This document shows, one piece after another, positions 1 through 8,926 of a DNA stretch of 64,000 nt. The stretch comes from Gillisella vitis (GTDB lineage Bacteria; Pseudomonadota; Alphaproteobacteria; Rhizobiales; Rhizobiaceae). The position numbers were made by a program, and so were the translations under genes. The notes below the pieces were generated by a model that saw nothing but the letters and a program-made list of their open reading frames with translations, did no database searches and was not told the DNA's origin. Where the stretch lies: assembly GCF_014204625.1 (NCBI RefSeq), contig NZ_JACHLU010000020.1, positions 23,014 to 87,013 on the forward strand. Reading direction: 5' to 3'. Each line of letters opens with the position of its first letter. Position 1 is the first letter of the stretch.

Positions 1-6
1 CTTGCC

Positions 7-310
7 AGAGTTTGTCCGGGAAAAGTGGAACCCGGTTTTTCTGATCAGACAAACAAAAACAAAGAAATATAGAGTCTGTCCGGTTCAATCTCAGAGTACA
101 CGACGCGCGTATTTTTGGGCTTCGCACCCCCTCATCCGGCTGCCGCCACCGTCTCCCCGCAGGGGAGAAGACGGAAAGAACAGCAACGTTCACGGGTTCC
201 TCGCCCCAGCGGGGAGAGGTCCGCCGAGCAAAGCGGAGGCGGGGTGAGGGGGAGCCAAGCACTCAAAGCTAAAATGTCGTGTACTCTGGTTCAATCTGAA
301 CCTGACAGAC
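7..310. repeat. Dispersed palindromic repeat, copy A
   Basis: About 300 bp that recur with high similarity at 25973-26273. The core is bounded by inverted arms at 73-104 and 276-310; their inner 13 bases are perfect (CAGAGTACACGAC at 92-104, GTCGTGTACTCTG at 276-288). Inside are two GC-rich hairpins, one around tctccccgcaggggaga and one around cctcgccccagcggggagagg. A leftward extension (7-72) includes gtggaacccggtttt and is shared by both copies. There is no coding capacity. It looks like a non-autonomous, MITE-like or RIME-like intergenic element of rhizobia; the family name is inference. The window edge may cut its left end. Confidence 0.8.
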
Positions 311-325
311 CCTCAACAATGATGA

Positions 326-1309
326 TTACCAGGACTTCCAGCCGATCAGCAGGCCGCCATCATCTCGCATGGCGTCTGCACGGACTGTCTCAACCGCGGC
401 AAAGGGCGCTTTGCGTTCCAGTGTTGCAGCGACAAACCGGGCGTCGGGCAGGCTGAAACTTGTGCCGCGAAACACCACCGTCATCAGCAACGGGCCGGTT
501 GACCACCACGCGGGGGCATCGGGCAGAGCGGCCATGGCCTGTGGCATGGCCGCAATGATGCGGGTAAACACCGGGTGGCCGGGCGGGCTTGCCAGAAAGG
601 AATTGGTCAGCAGCAAGCTGCCCACGCCGGTCTGGCGTGGAATGTCCTCTGCCAGTGCCGCGAGACCCGTCAAGGCCAGACAATCGGCAAAACTGATGTC
701 ATCGCGGGCCGGATACCAGTCGCAATCGAGATAAATTCCGCCAAAGCGCTCCAGAATCAGGTAGCGCGCCACATCCACCGCGCCCGGGTAATCGCCCCGC
801 GCCAGCATCGCCTGAAAGCTTGGATGCTGGTCCATGCCCGCCGCATTCAAATCAGCCTCGCGCCACAGGCGATAGGTCAGGCCATGGCGGGCGCAATGTT
901 CTGCCCAGGCCTCAGTTGCAGGCGGAAGCGCAAGAGAGCCAAGCCAGATCTGATGCAGGATGCGGGGAACCGGCTGCCGGTTCAACGCTGCCATGGTGCG
1001 GCGCTCCACGCTGTCGAAGTGAGAAAAGGCGAGCAGAACCGGCGGTGGGGGAACCAGCGTGTATTGCAGTGCAATGGTCTGGCTGCGGTCCTTTGCAATC
1101 TTGGCAAGCTTCAGATAGGCCGCATGTAATTTGCGCGGCAGGCCAAGCGCTGTGGCTGGCCCAAGTTCGGCACGGTCGAGCAAGGCGCGATCATGGGCCA
1201 GTCTGTCGAGACCTGCCCGCCCGGCCTCAATATCACCCTCGCGCGCCATCGTCAGACTGTCGTCAATCAGCCGGCGGCTTGTCTCTCTCGCGCTCATTTC
1301 ATTGTTCAC
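326..1309 (-). CDS. DxD-type sugar transferase (GT32 / capsular polysaccharide synthesis-like)
   Basis: 327 residues. The N-terminal third (about 1-110) is helical with no clear relatives by eye. From residue 113 it reads as a glycosyltransferase with a DxD motif: PRILHQIWLG (115-124) is the typical opening of this family, and FGGIYLDCDWYP (189-200) carries the metal and nucleotide-sugar binding DCD at 195-197. It probably transfers a sugar to a glycan or protein acceptor in the cytoplasm; donor and acceptor are unknown. The start taken is GTG at 1309, with AGGCAGG a little upstream; an ATG at 1297 lacks a ribosome site. It is divergent from the GT4 gene at 1497, with a 187-bp shared control region holding no clear consensus promoter. 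Confidence 0.8.
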   Translation of the reverse strand: MNNEMSARETSRRLIDDSLTMAREGDIEAGRAGLDRLAHDRALLDRAELGPATALGLPRKLHAAYLKLAKIAKDRSQTIALQYTLVPPPPVLLAFSHFDSVERRTMAALNRQPVPRILHQIWLGSLALPPATEAWAEHCARHGLTYRLWREADLNAAGMDQHPSFQAMLARGDYPGAVDVARYLILERFGGIYLDCDWYPARDDISFADCLALTGLAALAEDIPRQTGVGSLLLTNSFLASPPGHPVFTRIIAAMPQAMAALPDAPAWWSTGPLLMTVVFRGTSFSLPDARFVAATLERKAPFAAVETVRADAMRDDGGLLIGWKSW

Positions 1310-1496
1310 AACGCCTGCCTTACCTGTTTTTCGCCCGACATTACTTTCCGCATCAACGGTCTCTGTGCAATATGCGGATACATCATAAAATGATTCTCAA
1401 GTGATTGCTGTTTGAATCTGGTTTGGGCGATGCGGCTGTGTCGGCCAACACATTTTTTGATTTGTCAGTCAGCTTGTATCAAGGGAACAGACCTGA

Positions 1497-2633
1497 ATGC
1501 ACTTTGTTTTCATGCATCCGACCGGAAATGGCTATCATCCCGGCTCGCCGCTGACGAAGCCTCTGGGGGGCACGGAATCGGCCGTTGTCTATCTGAGTAC
1601 GGCACTGGTTCGGGCAGGGGCAAAGGTCACGCTGCTCAACAACCCAAAAGACGAAGCGGTTATTGATGGTGTTCATCTCCTGCCGAGTGACAAAGTGCCG
1701 CCCGGCCTGATCAATCAATGCGATGTGCTTGTGGTGATTACAACGGCGGTTGGCAGTCGGATTCGCGCCAGTTTCAATCACGAGGTGCCGATGGTGCTCT
1801 GGTGCCATCTGGATGTTGATCTGCCCTTTATTGCCGGGTTGCGGCAACCGGATGAGCGCGAGGCGTGGAACGGTTATGTCATGGTCAGCCAATGGCAGGC
1901 CCAGCGGTTTATCAGCCATTTTGGCCTTGATGCCGCCCGCACCCATGTGATTGGCAATGCGGTCTCGCCTGCGTTTCTGGATCAGCCTGCAAGCCCTGCG
2001 TGGTTTGAAACCGGTGCATCCCCAACCCTGTTTTATTCCAGCACGCCTTTCAGGGGGCTGGACGTCCTGCTGCAATGTTTTCCATCCATTCGGGCGCGGG
2101 TGCCGGATGTGAGGCTGAAGATCCATTCCTCCATGGGGATCTACGGTCTTGGTCAGGAGCGTGACGGGTATCGCTATCTCTATGAACTGGCGCGTAACCT
2201 TCCCGGGGTTGATTACATCGGTCCGGTATCGCAACCCGATCTTGCGGTTTCCCTGCAATCGGCTGCCGCTCTCGCCTATCCGGCCACGTTTGATGAAACA
2301 TCCTGTATTGCGGTGATGGAGGCCCTGGCCTCTGGTGCCGACGTTTTGACAACGGACAGGGGGGCGCTGCCCGAAACCTTGCATGGTTTCGGCTGTATGC
2401 TGAAATCGGATGCGTTGAAAAGCCCTTACGCGATCAACAATCTCATGGCCAATGCATTTATCGACATGGTTGTTCATACTCTGGAGGACGCCCGGCAAAA
2501 TCCGGCGGCGGCGGCCGCCAAACGCAAGGCGCGGATGGCTTTTGTGCGCGAAAACTACACGTGGGATGTGCGGGCACAGCAATGGCTGGCTCTTGGCCAA
2601 CAACTTGCGCGTCGAAAACCAACACCAAGGTAA
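1497..2633 (+). CDS. Glycosyltransferase family 4
   Basis: 378 residues with the two-Rossmann GT-B layout of GT4. The N-terminal half has a PLGGTESAVVYLS loop (about 22-34), the usual Gly-rich donor/acceptor loop. The C-terminal half has PFRGLDVLLQCFP and the E-x7-E region FDETSCIAVMEALASGADVL (about 265-285), which holds the donor-binding glutamates. No signal peptide or membrane segment is visible, so it should act in the cytoplasm or on the inner face of the membrane. The ATG follows AAGGGA. It begins the rightward series of genes that includes the ABC importer and three further transferases, which suggests a shared glycan. Acceptor and sugar cannot be read from the sequence. Confidence 0.85.
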   Translation: MHFVFMHPTGNGYHPGSPLTKPLGGTESAVVYLSTALVRAGAKVTLLNNPKDEAVIDGVHLLPSDKVPPGLINQCDVLVVITTAVGSRIRASFNHEVPMVLWCHLDVDLPFIAGLRQPDEREAWNGYVMVSQWQAQRFISHFGLDAARTHVIGNAVSPAFLDQPASPAWFETGASPTLFYSSTPFRGLDVLLQCFPSIRARVPDVRLKIHSSMGIYGLGQERDGYRYLYELARNLPGVDYIGPVSQPDLAVSLQSAAALAYPATFDETSCIAVMEALASGADVLTTDRGALPETLHGFGCMLKSDALKSPYAINNLMANAFIDMVVHTLEDARQNPAAAAAKRKARMAFVRENYTWDVRAQQWLALGQQLARRKPTPR

Positions 2634-2781
2634 TCCTCTGCGTTTATGGAGGGGGATGAGAGGTGTGATGATGGCCTTGCGCCGATTTGAGATCCAGATT
2701 CGTGCGTTTCCGTCATAGACTTAACGGATATGCTAGGCTACGGTGACGCAAATGAATGCGGCGGGGTGGGAAGATAGACGC

Positions 2782-4668
2782 ATGGCAGAATGTGGGGATC
2801 TGCTTTATGTGGATCAAATCAGTGTGTCGTTTCCGATGCCGGATGGCGCGATAGAGGCGGTCAAATCCTTCAGCATGAGCGTGCGTCCCGGCAAGGTGAC
2901 GGCTTTGGTGGGGGAATCCGGCTCGGGCAAGTCTGTGCTGGGGCGCTCGATCATGGGGATTGAGAGCGCTCAGGCAAAGATTGACGGGCGGGTTCTGTTT
3001 TGTGATCCTGACGTCTGCGTGCCTGTTGATCTTTTGAAGCTGCCCCATGACGGGCGTCAGATTCGGCATATTCGCGGCAGCCGCATTGGCATGATCTTTC
3101 AAGAGCCAATGACCTCTTTTTCGCCGGTGCACACCATTGGCAATCAGATCGAAGAGGTGTTGAAAGTTCATGCTGTGCTGTCGCCAAAGGAGCGGCGGGA
3201 GCGGGTCGAGGAAATGCTGGGGCTGGTCGGATTTAACGATCCGGCCCATGTGTTTGACATGTATCCGTTTGAGCTGTCCGGCGGAATGCGCCAGCGGGCA
3301 ATGATTGCCATGGCGCTGATTTGCAAGCCCGCCCTGTTGATTGCCGATGAGCCAACCACGGCGCTGGATGTGACCATTCAGGCGCAGATTCTCAAGCTGC
3401 TGATGGAGCTTCAGGACAAGCTGGGCATGGCGATTTTGCTGATCACCCATGATCTGGGTGTGGTGGCCAGTCTGGCTGACGATGTGGTGGTGATCTACCG
3501 CGGTGAGGTGATGGAAGCCGGGCCGGTTGAGGTGATTTTTAACAATCCGCAACATCCCTATACCAAAGGTTTGATGGCCGCGGTGCCGCATTTTGAGATG
3601 GATCGCAAGGAGCGCTTGAAGCCTCTGCGCGAGATCAGGGTGGATGCTGCGGGTCTGATTAAAAAAGACGGTGCCTGTCAGACTGCCGGCGATGTGCTGT
3701 TGTCGGTGCGCAATCTCAGCAAATCCTTTCAGGTCAAGCGCTCCAATGGTTTTTTCTCGAAAGCGTCAACAGCCACTTTGGCGGTCAATGATGTTTCCTT
3801 TGATATTATCCGTGGCGAGACGCTGGGACTGGTGGGCGAAAGCGGTTGCGGCAAAACCACGCTGAGCAAGATTTTGATGCGTGGGATCACGGCCGATAGC
3901 GGCTCTGTCGATTATCATGGGACTGACGGGCGGATTGATGTGCTCAATGCGCAAGGAAACACCTTGCAAGCTCTGCGCACCCGGATTCAGATGGTGTTTC
4001 AGGATCCGGTCTCATCGCTGTCGCCGCGCATGACGGTGCGCGGCATTGTGGGTGAGCCCTTGGAAATTCATGGTCGTGGCAATCGTGCCTCCCGGCTCGA
4101 TCTTGTGCGGCGGCTGATTCATTCCATCGGACTGCCGGAATCGGCCATTGGCCGGTATCCTCACAGCTTTTCCGGCGGCCAGCGGCAGCGTATCGGTATT
4201 GCGCGGGCTTTGGCGCTGGGACCGGATCTGATGATCTGTGATGAGCCAGTGTCGGCGCTGGATGTGTCGGTGCAGGCGCAGATTCTCAATCTGATGAAAG
4301 ATCTGAAGGCCGAGCTGGGTCTGACCTATCTGTTTATCTCCCATAATCTTGCGGTGATCAATTATATGGCCGACCGCGTGGCGGTGATGTATGGCGGGCG
4401 GATCGTTGAAATTGCGCCTTGCGAGATCATCATGCGCCAGCCGGTGCATCCCTATACCAAAAAACTGCTGGCGGCGGTGCCCATGCCCAATCTCGACAAT
4501 CCGCTTGATTTTGATCTGATTGGCGAGCCATCGCAGGCGGCCAAAAAGAAATGGGCCAGACAGTTTCATGATGAGGGTGATCCCGCCAATCTGACCCATG
4601 TGGATCTTGGCGGTGGCCATCTGGTGCTGGCGCGGCGCAATGTTGATGCAAGAGAGTTACGCTCATGA
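2782..4668 (+). CDS. Fused double ATPase of a peptide/oligosaccharide ABC importer (DppD-DppF type)
   Basis: 628 residues from the ATG at 2782, which follows GGTGGGAAGA; a GTG at 2743 would add 13 residues. Two complete ABC domains lie in tandem. The first has Walker A GESGSGKS (44-51), signature LSGGMRQR and Walker B LLIADEPTTALD. The second has Walker A GESGCGKT (about 352-359), signature FSGGQRQR and Walker B LMICDEPVSALD. Each half ends with the HPYT region typical of oligopeptide ATPases. It energises the permeases encoded at 6582 and 7577. Its stop overlaps the start of the binding-protein gene (ATGA). Fused ATPases of this kind occur in YejF-like and oligosaccharide importers, so the substrate need not be a peptide. 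Confidence 0.9.
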   Translation: MAECGDLLYVDQISVSFPMPDGAIEAVKSFSMSVRPGKVTALVGESGSGKSVLGRSIMGIESAQAKIDGRVLFCDPDVCVPVDLLKLPHDGRQIRHIRGSRIGMIFQEPMTSFSPVHTIGNQIEEVLKVHAVLSPKERRERVEEMLGLVGFNDPAHVFDMYPFELSGGMRQRAMIAMALICKPALLIADEPTTALDVTIQAQILKLLMELQDKLGMAILLITHDLGVVASLADDVVVIYRGEVMEAGPVEVIFNNPQHPYTKGLMAAVPHFEMDRKERLKPLREIRVDAAGLIKKDGACQTAGDVLLSVRNLSKSFQVKRSNGFFSKASTATLAVNDVSFDIIRGETLGLVGESGCGKTTLSKILMRGITADSGSVDYHGTDGRIDVLNAQGNTLQALRTRIQMVFQDPVSSLSPRMTVRGIVGEPLEIHGRGNRASRLDLVRRLIHSIGLPESAIGRYPHSFSGGQRQRIGIARALALGPDLMICDEPVSALDVSVQAQILNLMKDLKAELGLTYLFISHNLAVINYMADRVAVMYGGRIVEIAPCEIIMRQPVHPYTKKLLAAVPMPNLDNPLDFDLIGEPSQAAKKKWARQFHDEGDPANLTHVDLGGGHLVLARRNVDARELRS

Positions 4669-6581
4669 TGACACGGCGTCATGCTTTGGCATTGCTGTCT
4701 GCAACATTTCTGGCGCGGTCGGTGCCTGCTTTGGCAGCTCAAGGTGTGGGGCGTGAGCCGGACAGCCTGAAGGATGCTGTTGCGGCTGGCAAGCTGCCAC
4801 CGATGGCGGAGCGCCTGCCCAAGGTGCCGCGTGTCATTTCGTTGAGCGGTCCCGATCTCGCGCCCGGGCGCTATGGCGGCTCTGCCCGGATGTTGATCGG
4901 TGGCCAGCGCGATATTCGCTATATGCCAATCATCTGTTATAGCCGCCTGATCGGCTATGATCTGCACTTCAATTTTCAGCCTGATATTCTGGAACGGTTT
5001 GAGGTGGTGGAAGAGCGTATCTTCACCTTTCATTTGCGCGAAGGCCACCGCTGGTCTGATGGCAGTCCGTTCACGGCGGAAGATTTTCGCTATGTCTGGG
5101 AGGATATGTTCCATGACAAGGAACTGTATCTTGGCGGTATTCCCACCGTCTTTCGCGTCAATGACAAGGAACCTGTGTTCGAGGTTCTGGATGCGCTGAC
5201 GGTGCGTTACACATGGGATGATCCAAACCCGGACTTTCTGGCGGAACTGGCTTCGCCAGTGGCAACCCGCCTGATGATGCCAGCCAGCTATCTCAAGACC
5301 TACCATCGCAAATATCAAAAGCCGGATAAACTGGCCAAGCTGATTGAGAAAAAGGGTGTGCAGGACTGGGCAGCCTTGCACCAGAAAATGTCCCGTTCCG
5401 TTCGGCCTGAAAATCCGGATCTGCCAACGCTGGATGCGTGGATGAACACCACCAAGCCGCCCGCAGGCCAGTTTGTTTTTGAGCGCAATCCCTTCTATCA
5501 CCGCGTTGATGAGAATGGTCTGCAATTGCCCTACCTTGATCGCATGGTGCTCGGGGTTGGCTCTGGTGATCTGGTGGCGGCAAAGACCGGAACCGGCGAG
5601 AGTGATCTGCAATTTACCAATCTGGATTTTACCGATTACACCTTTTTGAAAAATGCGGAAAAGCGCTTTCCGATCAAGGTTGATCTGTGGAAACGCACGC
5701 AAGGCTCGCGCATTGCGCTGATGCCCAATCTCAATTGCAAAGACCCGGTCTGGCGTGCGCTTTTGCGTGATGTGCGGGTGCGGCGAGCCATGTCGCTGGC
5801 CATCAACCGTGACGAGATCAACAAGGCGGTGTTTTTCGGTCTTGCCCAGCCAAGCGCCAACACGGTGTTGCCGGAAAGCCCCCTGTTCAGGCCGGAATAT
5901 CGGGATGCCTATGCGATCTATGATGTTGATCAGGCCAATGCGCTCCTGCAAGAAGCGGGCATGGTGCGCGAAGGCTCCCGCGGCATTCGTACATTGCCCG
6001 ATGGTCGGCCCGCGACCCTGATTGTTGAAACAACCGGTGATGGCGGCTTTGATTCCGATGTGCTCGAGCTGATGGCCGATCAATGGTACAAGATCGGCAT
6101 TCGGGTGTTTGTGCATGTGGCCCATCGAGAGCTGTTTCGCCGTCGCATCACTGGTGGAGAAACCGTGATGGCGGTCTGGGGCGGGCTGGATAATGCGATC
6201 CCGACGGCGGATATGTCGCCGCGTGAGCTGGCACCCACCAGCGATGAGCAATTGCAATGGCCGCTTTGGGGTCTGCATACGCTGTCAGGCGGCGGCGATG
6301 GCCGCGCGCCCGATCTGCATGAGGCGAAGGCACTGCTGGATCTGTTCTATGAATGGCGCCGTTCCGATACACTGGAAGAGCGCACGGCCATCTGGCACCA
6401 GATGTTGAGCCTGTACACCAGTCAGGTCTTCACGATTGGCATTGTCAATGGTGGGTTGCAGCCGGTGGTTCGGGCAAGGAAGCTGCGCAATTTGCCGGAC
6501 AAGGGTCTCTATGGTTTTGATCCCACCTCCTATCTCGGCGTCTATAGGCCGGATACGTTCTGGTTTGATGAGGATGCCTAG
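4665..6581 (+). CDS. Family 5 extracellular solute-binding protein
   Basis: 638 residues. The N-terminus MMTRRHALALLSATFLARSV has a twin arginine followed by a hydrophobic run and an AxA-like site near residue 25, so export by Tat is possible though Sec cannot be excluded. The body shows the family 5 pattern: FHLREGHRWSDGSPFTAEDF (about 119-138) and RVRRAMSLAINRDEINKAVF (about 372-391). At 638 residues it is longer than ordinary DppA (about 535), as in binding proteins for larger ligands. It captures ligand in the periplasm for the two permeases that follow directly. Placement inside a glycosyltransferase cluster makes an oligosaccharide or glycopeptide ligand plausible; this is inference. 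Confidence 0.88.
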   Translation: MMTRRHALALLSATFLARSVPALAAQGVGREPDSLKDAVAAGKLPPMAERLPKVPRVISLSGPDLAPGRYGGSARMLIGGQRDIRYMPIICYSRLIGYDLHFNFQPDILERFEVVEERIFTFHLREGHRWSDGSPFTAEDFRYVWEDMFHDKELYLGGIPTVFRVNDKEPVFEVLDALTVRYTWDDPNPDFLAELASPVATRLMMPASYLKTYHRKYQKPDKLAKLIEKKGVQDWAALHQKMSRSVRPENPDLPTLDAWMNTTKPPAGQFVFERNPFYHRVDENGLQLPYLDRMVLGVGSGDLVAAKTGTGESDLQFTNLDFTDYTFLKNAEKRFPIKVDLWKRTQGSRIALMPNLNCKDPVWRALLRDVRVRRAMSLAINRDEINKAVFFGLAQPSANTVLPESPLFRPEYRDAYAIYDVDQANALLQEAGMVREGSRGIRTLPDGRPATLIVETTGDGGFDSDVLELMADQWYKIGIRVFVHVAHRELFRRRITGGETVMAVWGGLDNAIPTADMSPRELAPTSDEQLQWPLWGLHTLSGGGDGRAPDLHEAKALLDLFYEWRRSDTLEERTAIWHQMLSLYTSQVFTIGIVNGGLQPVVRARKLRNLPDKGLYGFDPTSYLGVYRPDTFWFDEDA

Positions 6582-7580
6582 ATGATACGCTATATTCTCT
6601 GGCGCATCGCCGTGATGATCCCAACGCTGATCATGATTTCCATGCTGGTGTTCACCATCATCGAGCTGCCTCCCGGCGATTATTTTGAAAGTTACGTGGA
6701 AGAAATGCGGGCGATTGGCGAAAAGGCCGATTTGCAGCAGATTGATGAGTTGCGCGCCCGCTATGGCTTTAATGAATCCGAGCCGGTGCGCTATTTCCAC
6801 TGGATCACCGGCTTTGTGCAGGGTGATTTCGGTTATTCGTTTGAATATCGGATGCCGGTGTCGGAAGTGGTGGGAGACCGCTTGTGGCTGACGATTCTGG
6901 TGTCGGTGGTGACCATTGCCATGACCTGGCTGATTGCCTTTCCCATCGGCATTTATTCGGCCACCCATCAATATAGCTGGGGCGATTACGGGCTGACATT
7001 TCTGGGGCTGATCGGCATTGCCGTACCGAATTTCATTCTGGCTTTGGTGCTGATGTATTTTGCCAATATCTGGTTTGGCACATCCATTGGCCATTTGATG
7101 GATCAGCAGTTTCTTGGCAAGCCGATGAGCTGGGACAAGGCCAAGTCCATTCTGGAGCACCTGTGGATTCCGGTGGTGATCATTGGCACCGCAGGCACCG
7201 CAGGCATGGTGCGGCGCGTGCGCGCCAATCTGCTGGACGAGCTGAACAAGCAATATGTGATGACCGCCCGCGCCAAAGGATTGCATCCGTTTCGGGTGCT
7301 GATCAAATATCCGCTGCGGCTGTCGTTGAATTTCTTCATTTCCGATATTGGTTCGGTGCTGCCCACCATTATTTCCGGCGCTGAAATCACCGCCGTCGTC
7401 CTGTCTCTGGAAACCACCGGCCCGATGCTGATCCGGGCTTTACAAAATCAGGACATGTATCTGGCAGGCTCTTTCCTGATGTTTCTGGCCGTTTTGACCG
7501 TGATCGGCGTGCTGGTGTCGGATATTGCCCTGGCCTTTCTGGATCCGCGCATCCGGCTTCAGGGCGGGAGAACCAAATGA
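6582..7580 (+). CDS. ABC importer permease, DppB type
   Basis: 332 residues, six predicted membrane segments, and the inner-membrane permease motif with the EAA loop (VMTARAKGLHPFRVLIKYPL, about 225-244). Between the first and second segments lies a long periplasmic stretch with PPGDYFESYVEEMRAIGEKA. This insert is typical of permeases in long-ligand or oligosaccharide systems of the Opp family rather than classic DppB. The ATG follows the previous stop codon directly, with GAGGATG as ribosome site inside the upstream gene. Its own end overlaps the next permease by ATGA, so the four importer genes form one operon. Confidence 0.9.
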   Translation: MIRYILWRIAVMIPTLIMISMLVFTIIELPPGDYFESYVEEMRAIGEKADLQQIDELRARYGFNESEPVRYFHWITGFVQGDFGYSFEYRMPVSEVVGDRLWLTILVSVVTIAMTWLIAFPIGIYSATHQYSWGDYGLTFLGLIGIAVPNFILALVLMYFANIWFGTSIGHLMDQQFLGKPMSWDKAKSILEHLWIPVVIIGTAGTAGMVRRVRANLLDELNKQYVMTARAKGLHPFRVLIKYPLRLSLNFFISDIGSVLPTIISGAEITAVVLSLETTGPMLIRALQNQDMYLAGSFLMFLAVLTVIGVLVSDIALAFLDPRIRLQGGRTK

Positions 7581-8755
7581 GCGAGAGCGGCATGTCATCT
7601 GCAAACGGGCCCGGCCATTATGTCTCGACTGCGCCATTTGATCCCTATGCGGCCGAGCCTGGTGGTGCGGCTGAAGGCTCATCCTTCAATCAGGCGTCGC
7701 AGTTCAAACTGACGTGGTGGCGCTTCAAGCGACACAAGCCAGCGCTTTACGCCGGTGTGCTGCTGCTGTTGGCCTATCTGATGATTGTCATTGTCGAGTT
7801 TCTGGCCCCTTACAATGTCCATACCCGTGATGTGGATCGCATCTATGCGCCGCCGCAATCGGTGCATCTGTTTCATGATGGTGATCTGATTGGCCCCTTT
7901 GTTTACGGTCGCACCATGACGCTGGATATGGACACGTTGAGGCGGGTCTATACGGATGATCTGACACGGGTTGAGAAGCTGCGGTTTTTCTGTTCTGGTG
8001 ATCGCTATCGCTTCTGGGGCCTGATGGATGGTGATTTTCATCTGGTGTGTCCGGCAGAAGGGGGCAGCCTGTTTTTGCTGGGCACAGACCGGCTGGGGCG
8101 CGATGTGCTGTCGCGGATTCTCTACGGTGCCCGTATCTCGCTGACCATTGGCCTGCTGGGCGTGATGACCAGTTTTGTGCTGGGCATTGTGATTGGTGGA
8201 CTGGCGGGCTATTGGGGCGGCTGGTTTGATATGATCGTGCAGCGGATCATTGAAGTGCTGCATTCCATTCCCAGTATTCCGCTGTGGCTGGCCATGGCTG
8301 CCATCATGCCAGCGGACTGGTCGCCGCTGGTGGTTTATCTCGGCATTACCTTCATTCTTGGTATGCTGGACTGGACAGGGCTGGCGCGGGCAGTGCGTTC
8401 CAAATTGCTGGCCCTGCGCGAGGAAGATTATGTGCTGGCCGCCCAGATGATGGGTGCAGGCAGCACCCGGATCATCGGGCGTCACCTCATTCCCGGTTTT
8501 ATGTCGCATCTGATTGCCAGCGCCACCTTGACCATTCCTGGCATGATTCTGGGCGAAACAACCTTGAGCTTTCTCGGTCTTGGTTTGCGCCCGCCCATCA
8601 CCAGTTGGGGGGTGTTGTTGACAGAGGCCCGCTCAGTCAATGTCATTGCGCTTTATCCGTGGCTGCTGTTTCCGGTGGTTCCGGTGATTGTGATTATCCT
8701 TGCCTTTAATTTTCTCGGGGATGGTCTAAGAGATGCCGCAGATCCATATAAATAA
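7577..8755 (+). CDS. ABC importer permease, DppC type
   Basis: 392 residues. A cytoplasmic leader of about 60 residues precedes the first membrane segment (ALYAGVLLLLAYLMIVIVEF). A large periplasmic domain follows (about 75-165). The core then has the DppC signature GTDRLGRDVLSRILYGARIS and an EAA loop (DYVLAAQMMGAGSTRIIGRH). Length exceeds typical DppC (about 300) because of the leader and periplasmic insert. It pairs with the permease at 6582 and the fused ATPase at 2782. The coding end at 8755 is followed by a 171-bp gap before the next transferase gene, containing a stem-loop at 8817-8868. Confidence 0.9.
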   Translation: MSESGMSSANGPGHYVSTAPFDPYAAEPGGAAEGSSFNQASQFKLTWWRFKRHKPALYAGVLLLLAYLMIVIVEFLAPYNVHTRDVDRIYAPPQSVHLFHDGDLIGPFVYGRTMTLDMDTLRRVYTDDLTRVEKLRFFCSGDRYRFWGLMDGDFHLVCPAEGGSLFLLGTDRLGRDVLSRILYGARISLTIGLLGVMTSFVLGIVIGGLAGYWGGWFDMIVQRIIEVLHSIPSIPLWLAMAAIMPADWSPLVVYLGITFILGMLDWTGLARAVRSKLLALREEDYVLAAQMMGAGSTRIIGRHLIPGFMSHLIASATLTIPGMILGETTLSFLGLGLRPPITSWGVLLTEARSVNVIALYPWLLFPVVPVIVIILAFNFLGDGLRDAADPYK

Positions 8756-8816
8756 TAGAAATGGCAGTGCGACCGTTCCAGAAAGATACCCCAAAACCAC
8801 CCTACCACGTTTAATC

Positions 8817-8868
8817 TGCCGCATGAGTTTGCTCTGAAATAGCTCTTGATCAGAGACATTGTGCGGCA
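8817..8868 (+). other. Intergenic two-tier stem-loop
   Basis: Outer arms TGCCGCA (8817-8823) and TGCGGCA (8862-8868) pair perfectly. An inner pair CTCTGA (8832-8837) and TCAGAG (8850-8855) pairs inside them. No U-tract follows, so it is not a normal terminator. It lies between the importer operon and the transferase gene starting at 8927, upstream of AGGAGA, and could be a leader or mRNA-processing structure. Role unknown. Confidence 0.4.
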
Positions 8869-8926
8869 TCAGGATGCGCGACCGTGTTGCGATCCCAAAC
8901 TCCGGTGCTCAGGAGACACTGCTTAC

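Noticed and set aside
7..310. Repeat copies as an insertion sequence
   Set aside because: No transposase frame exists in either copy; only inverted arms and hairpins are seen, so a non-autonomous element is the most that can be said.
4566..6278. Long antisense open frames opposite the binding-protein gene and similar frames elsewhere
   Set aside because: They mirror real genes on the other strand, are rich in His/Gln/Arg as expected of shadows, and show no domain motif.
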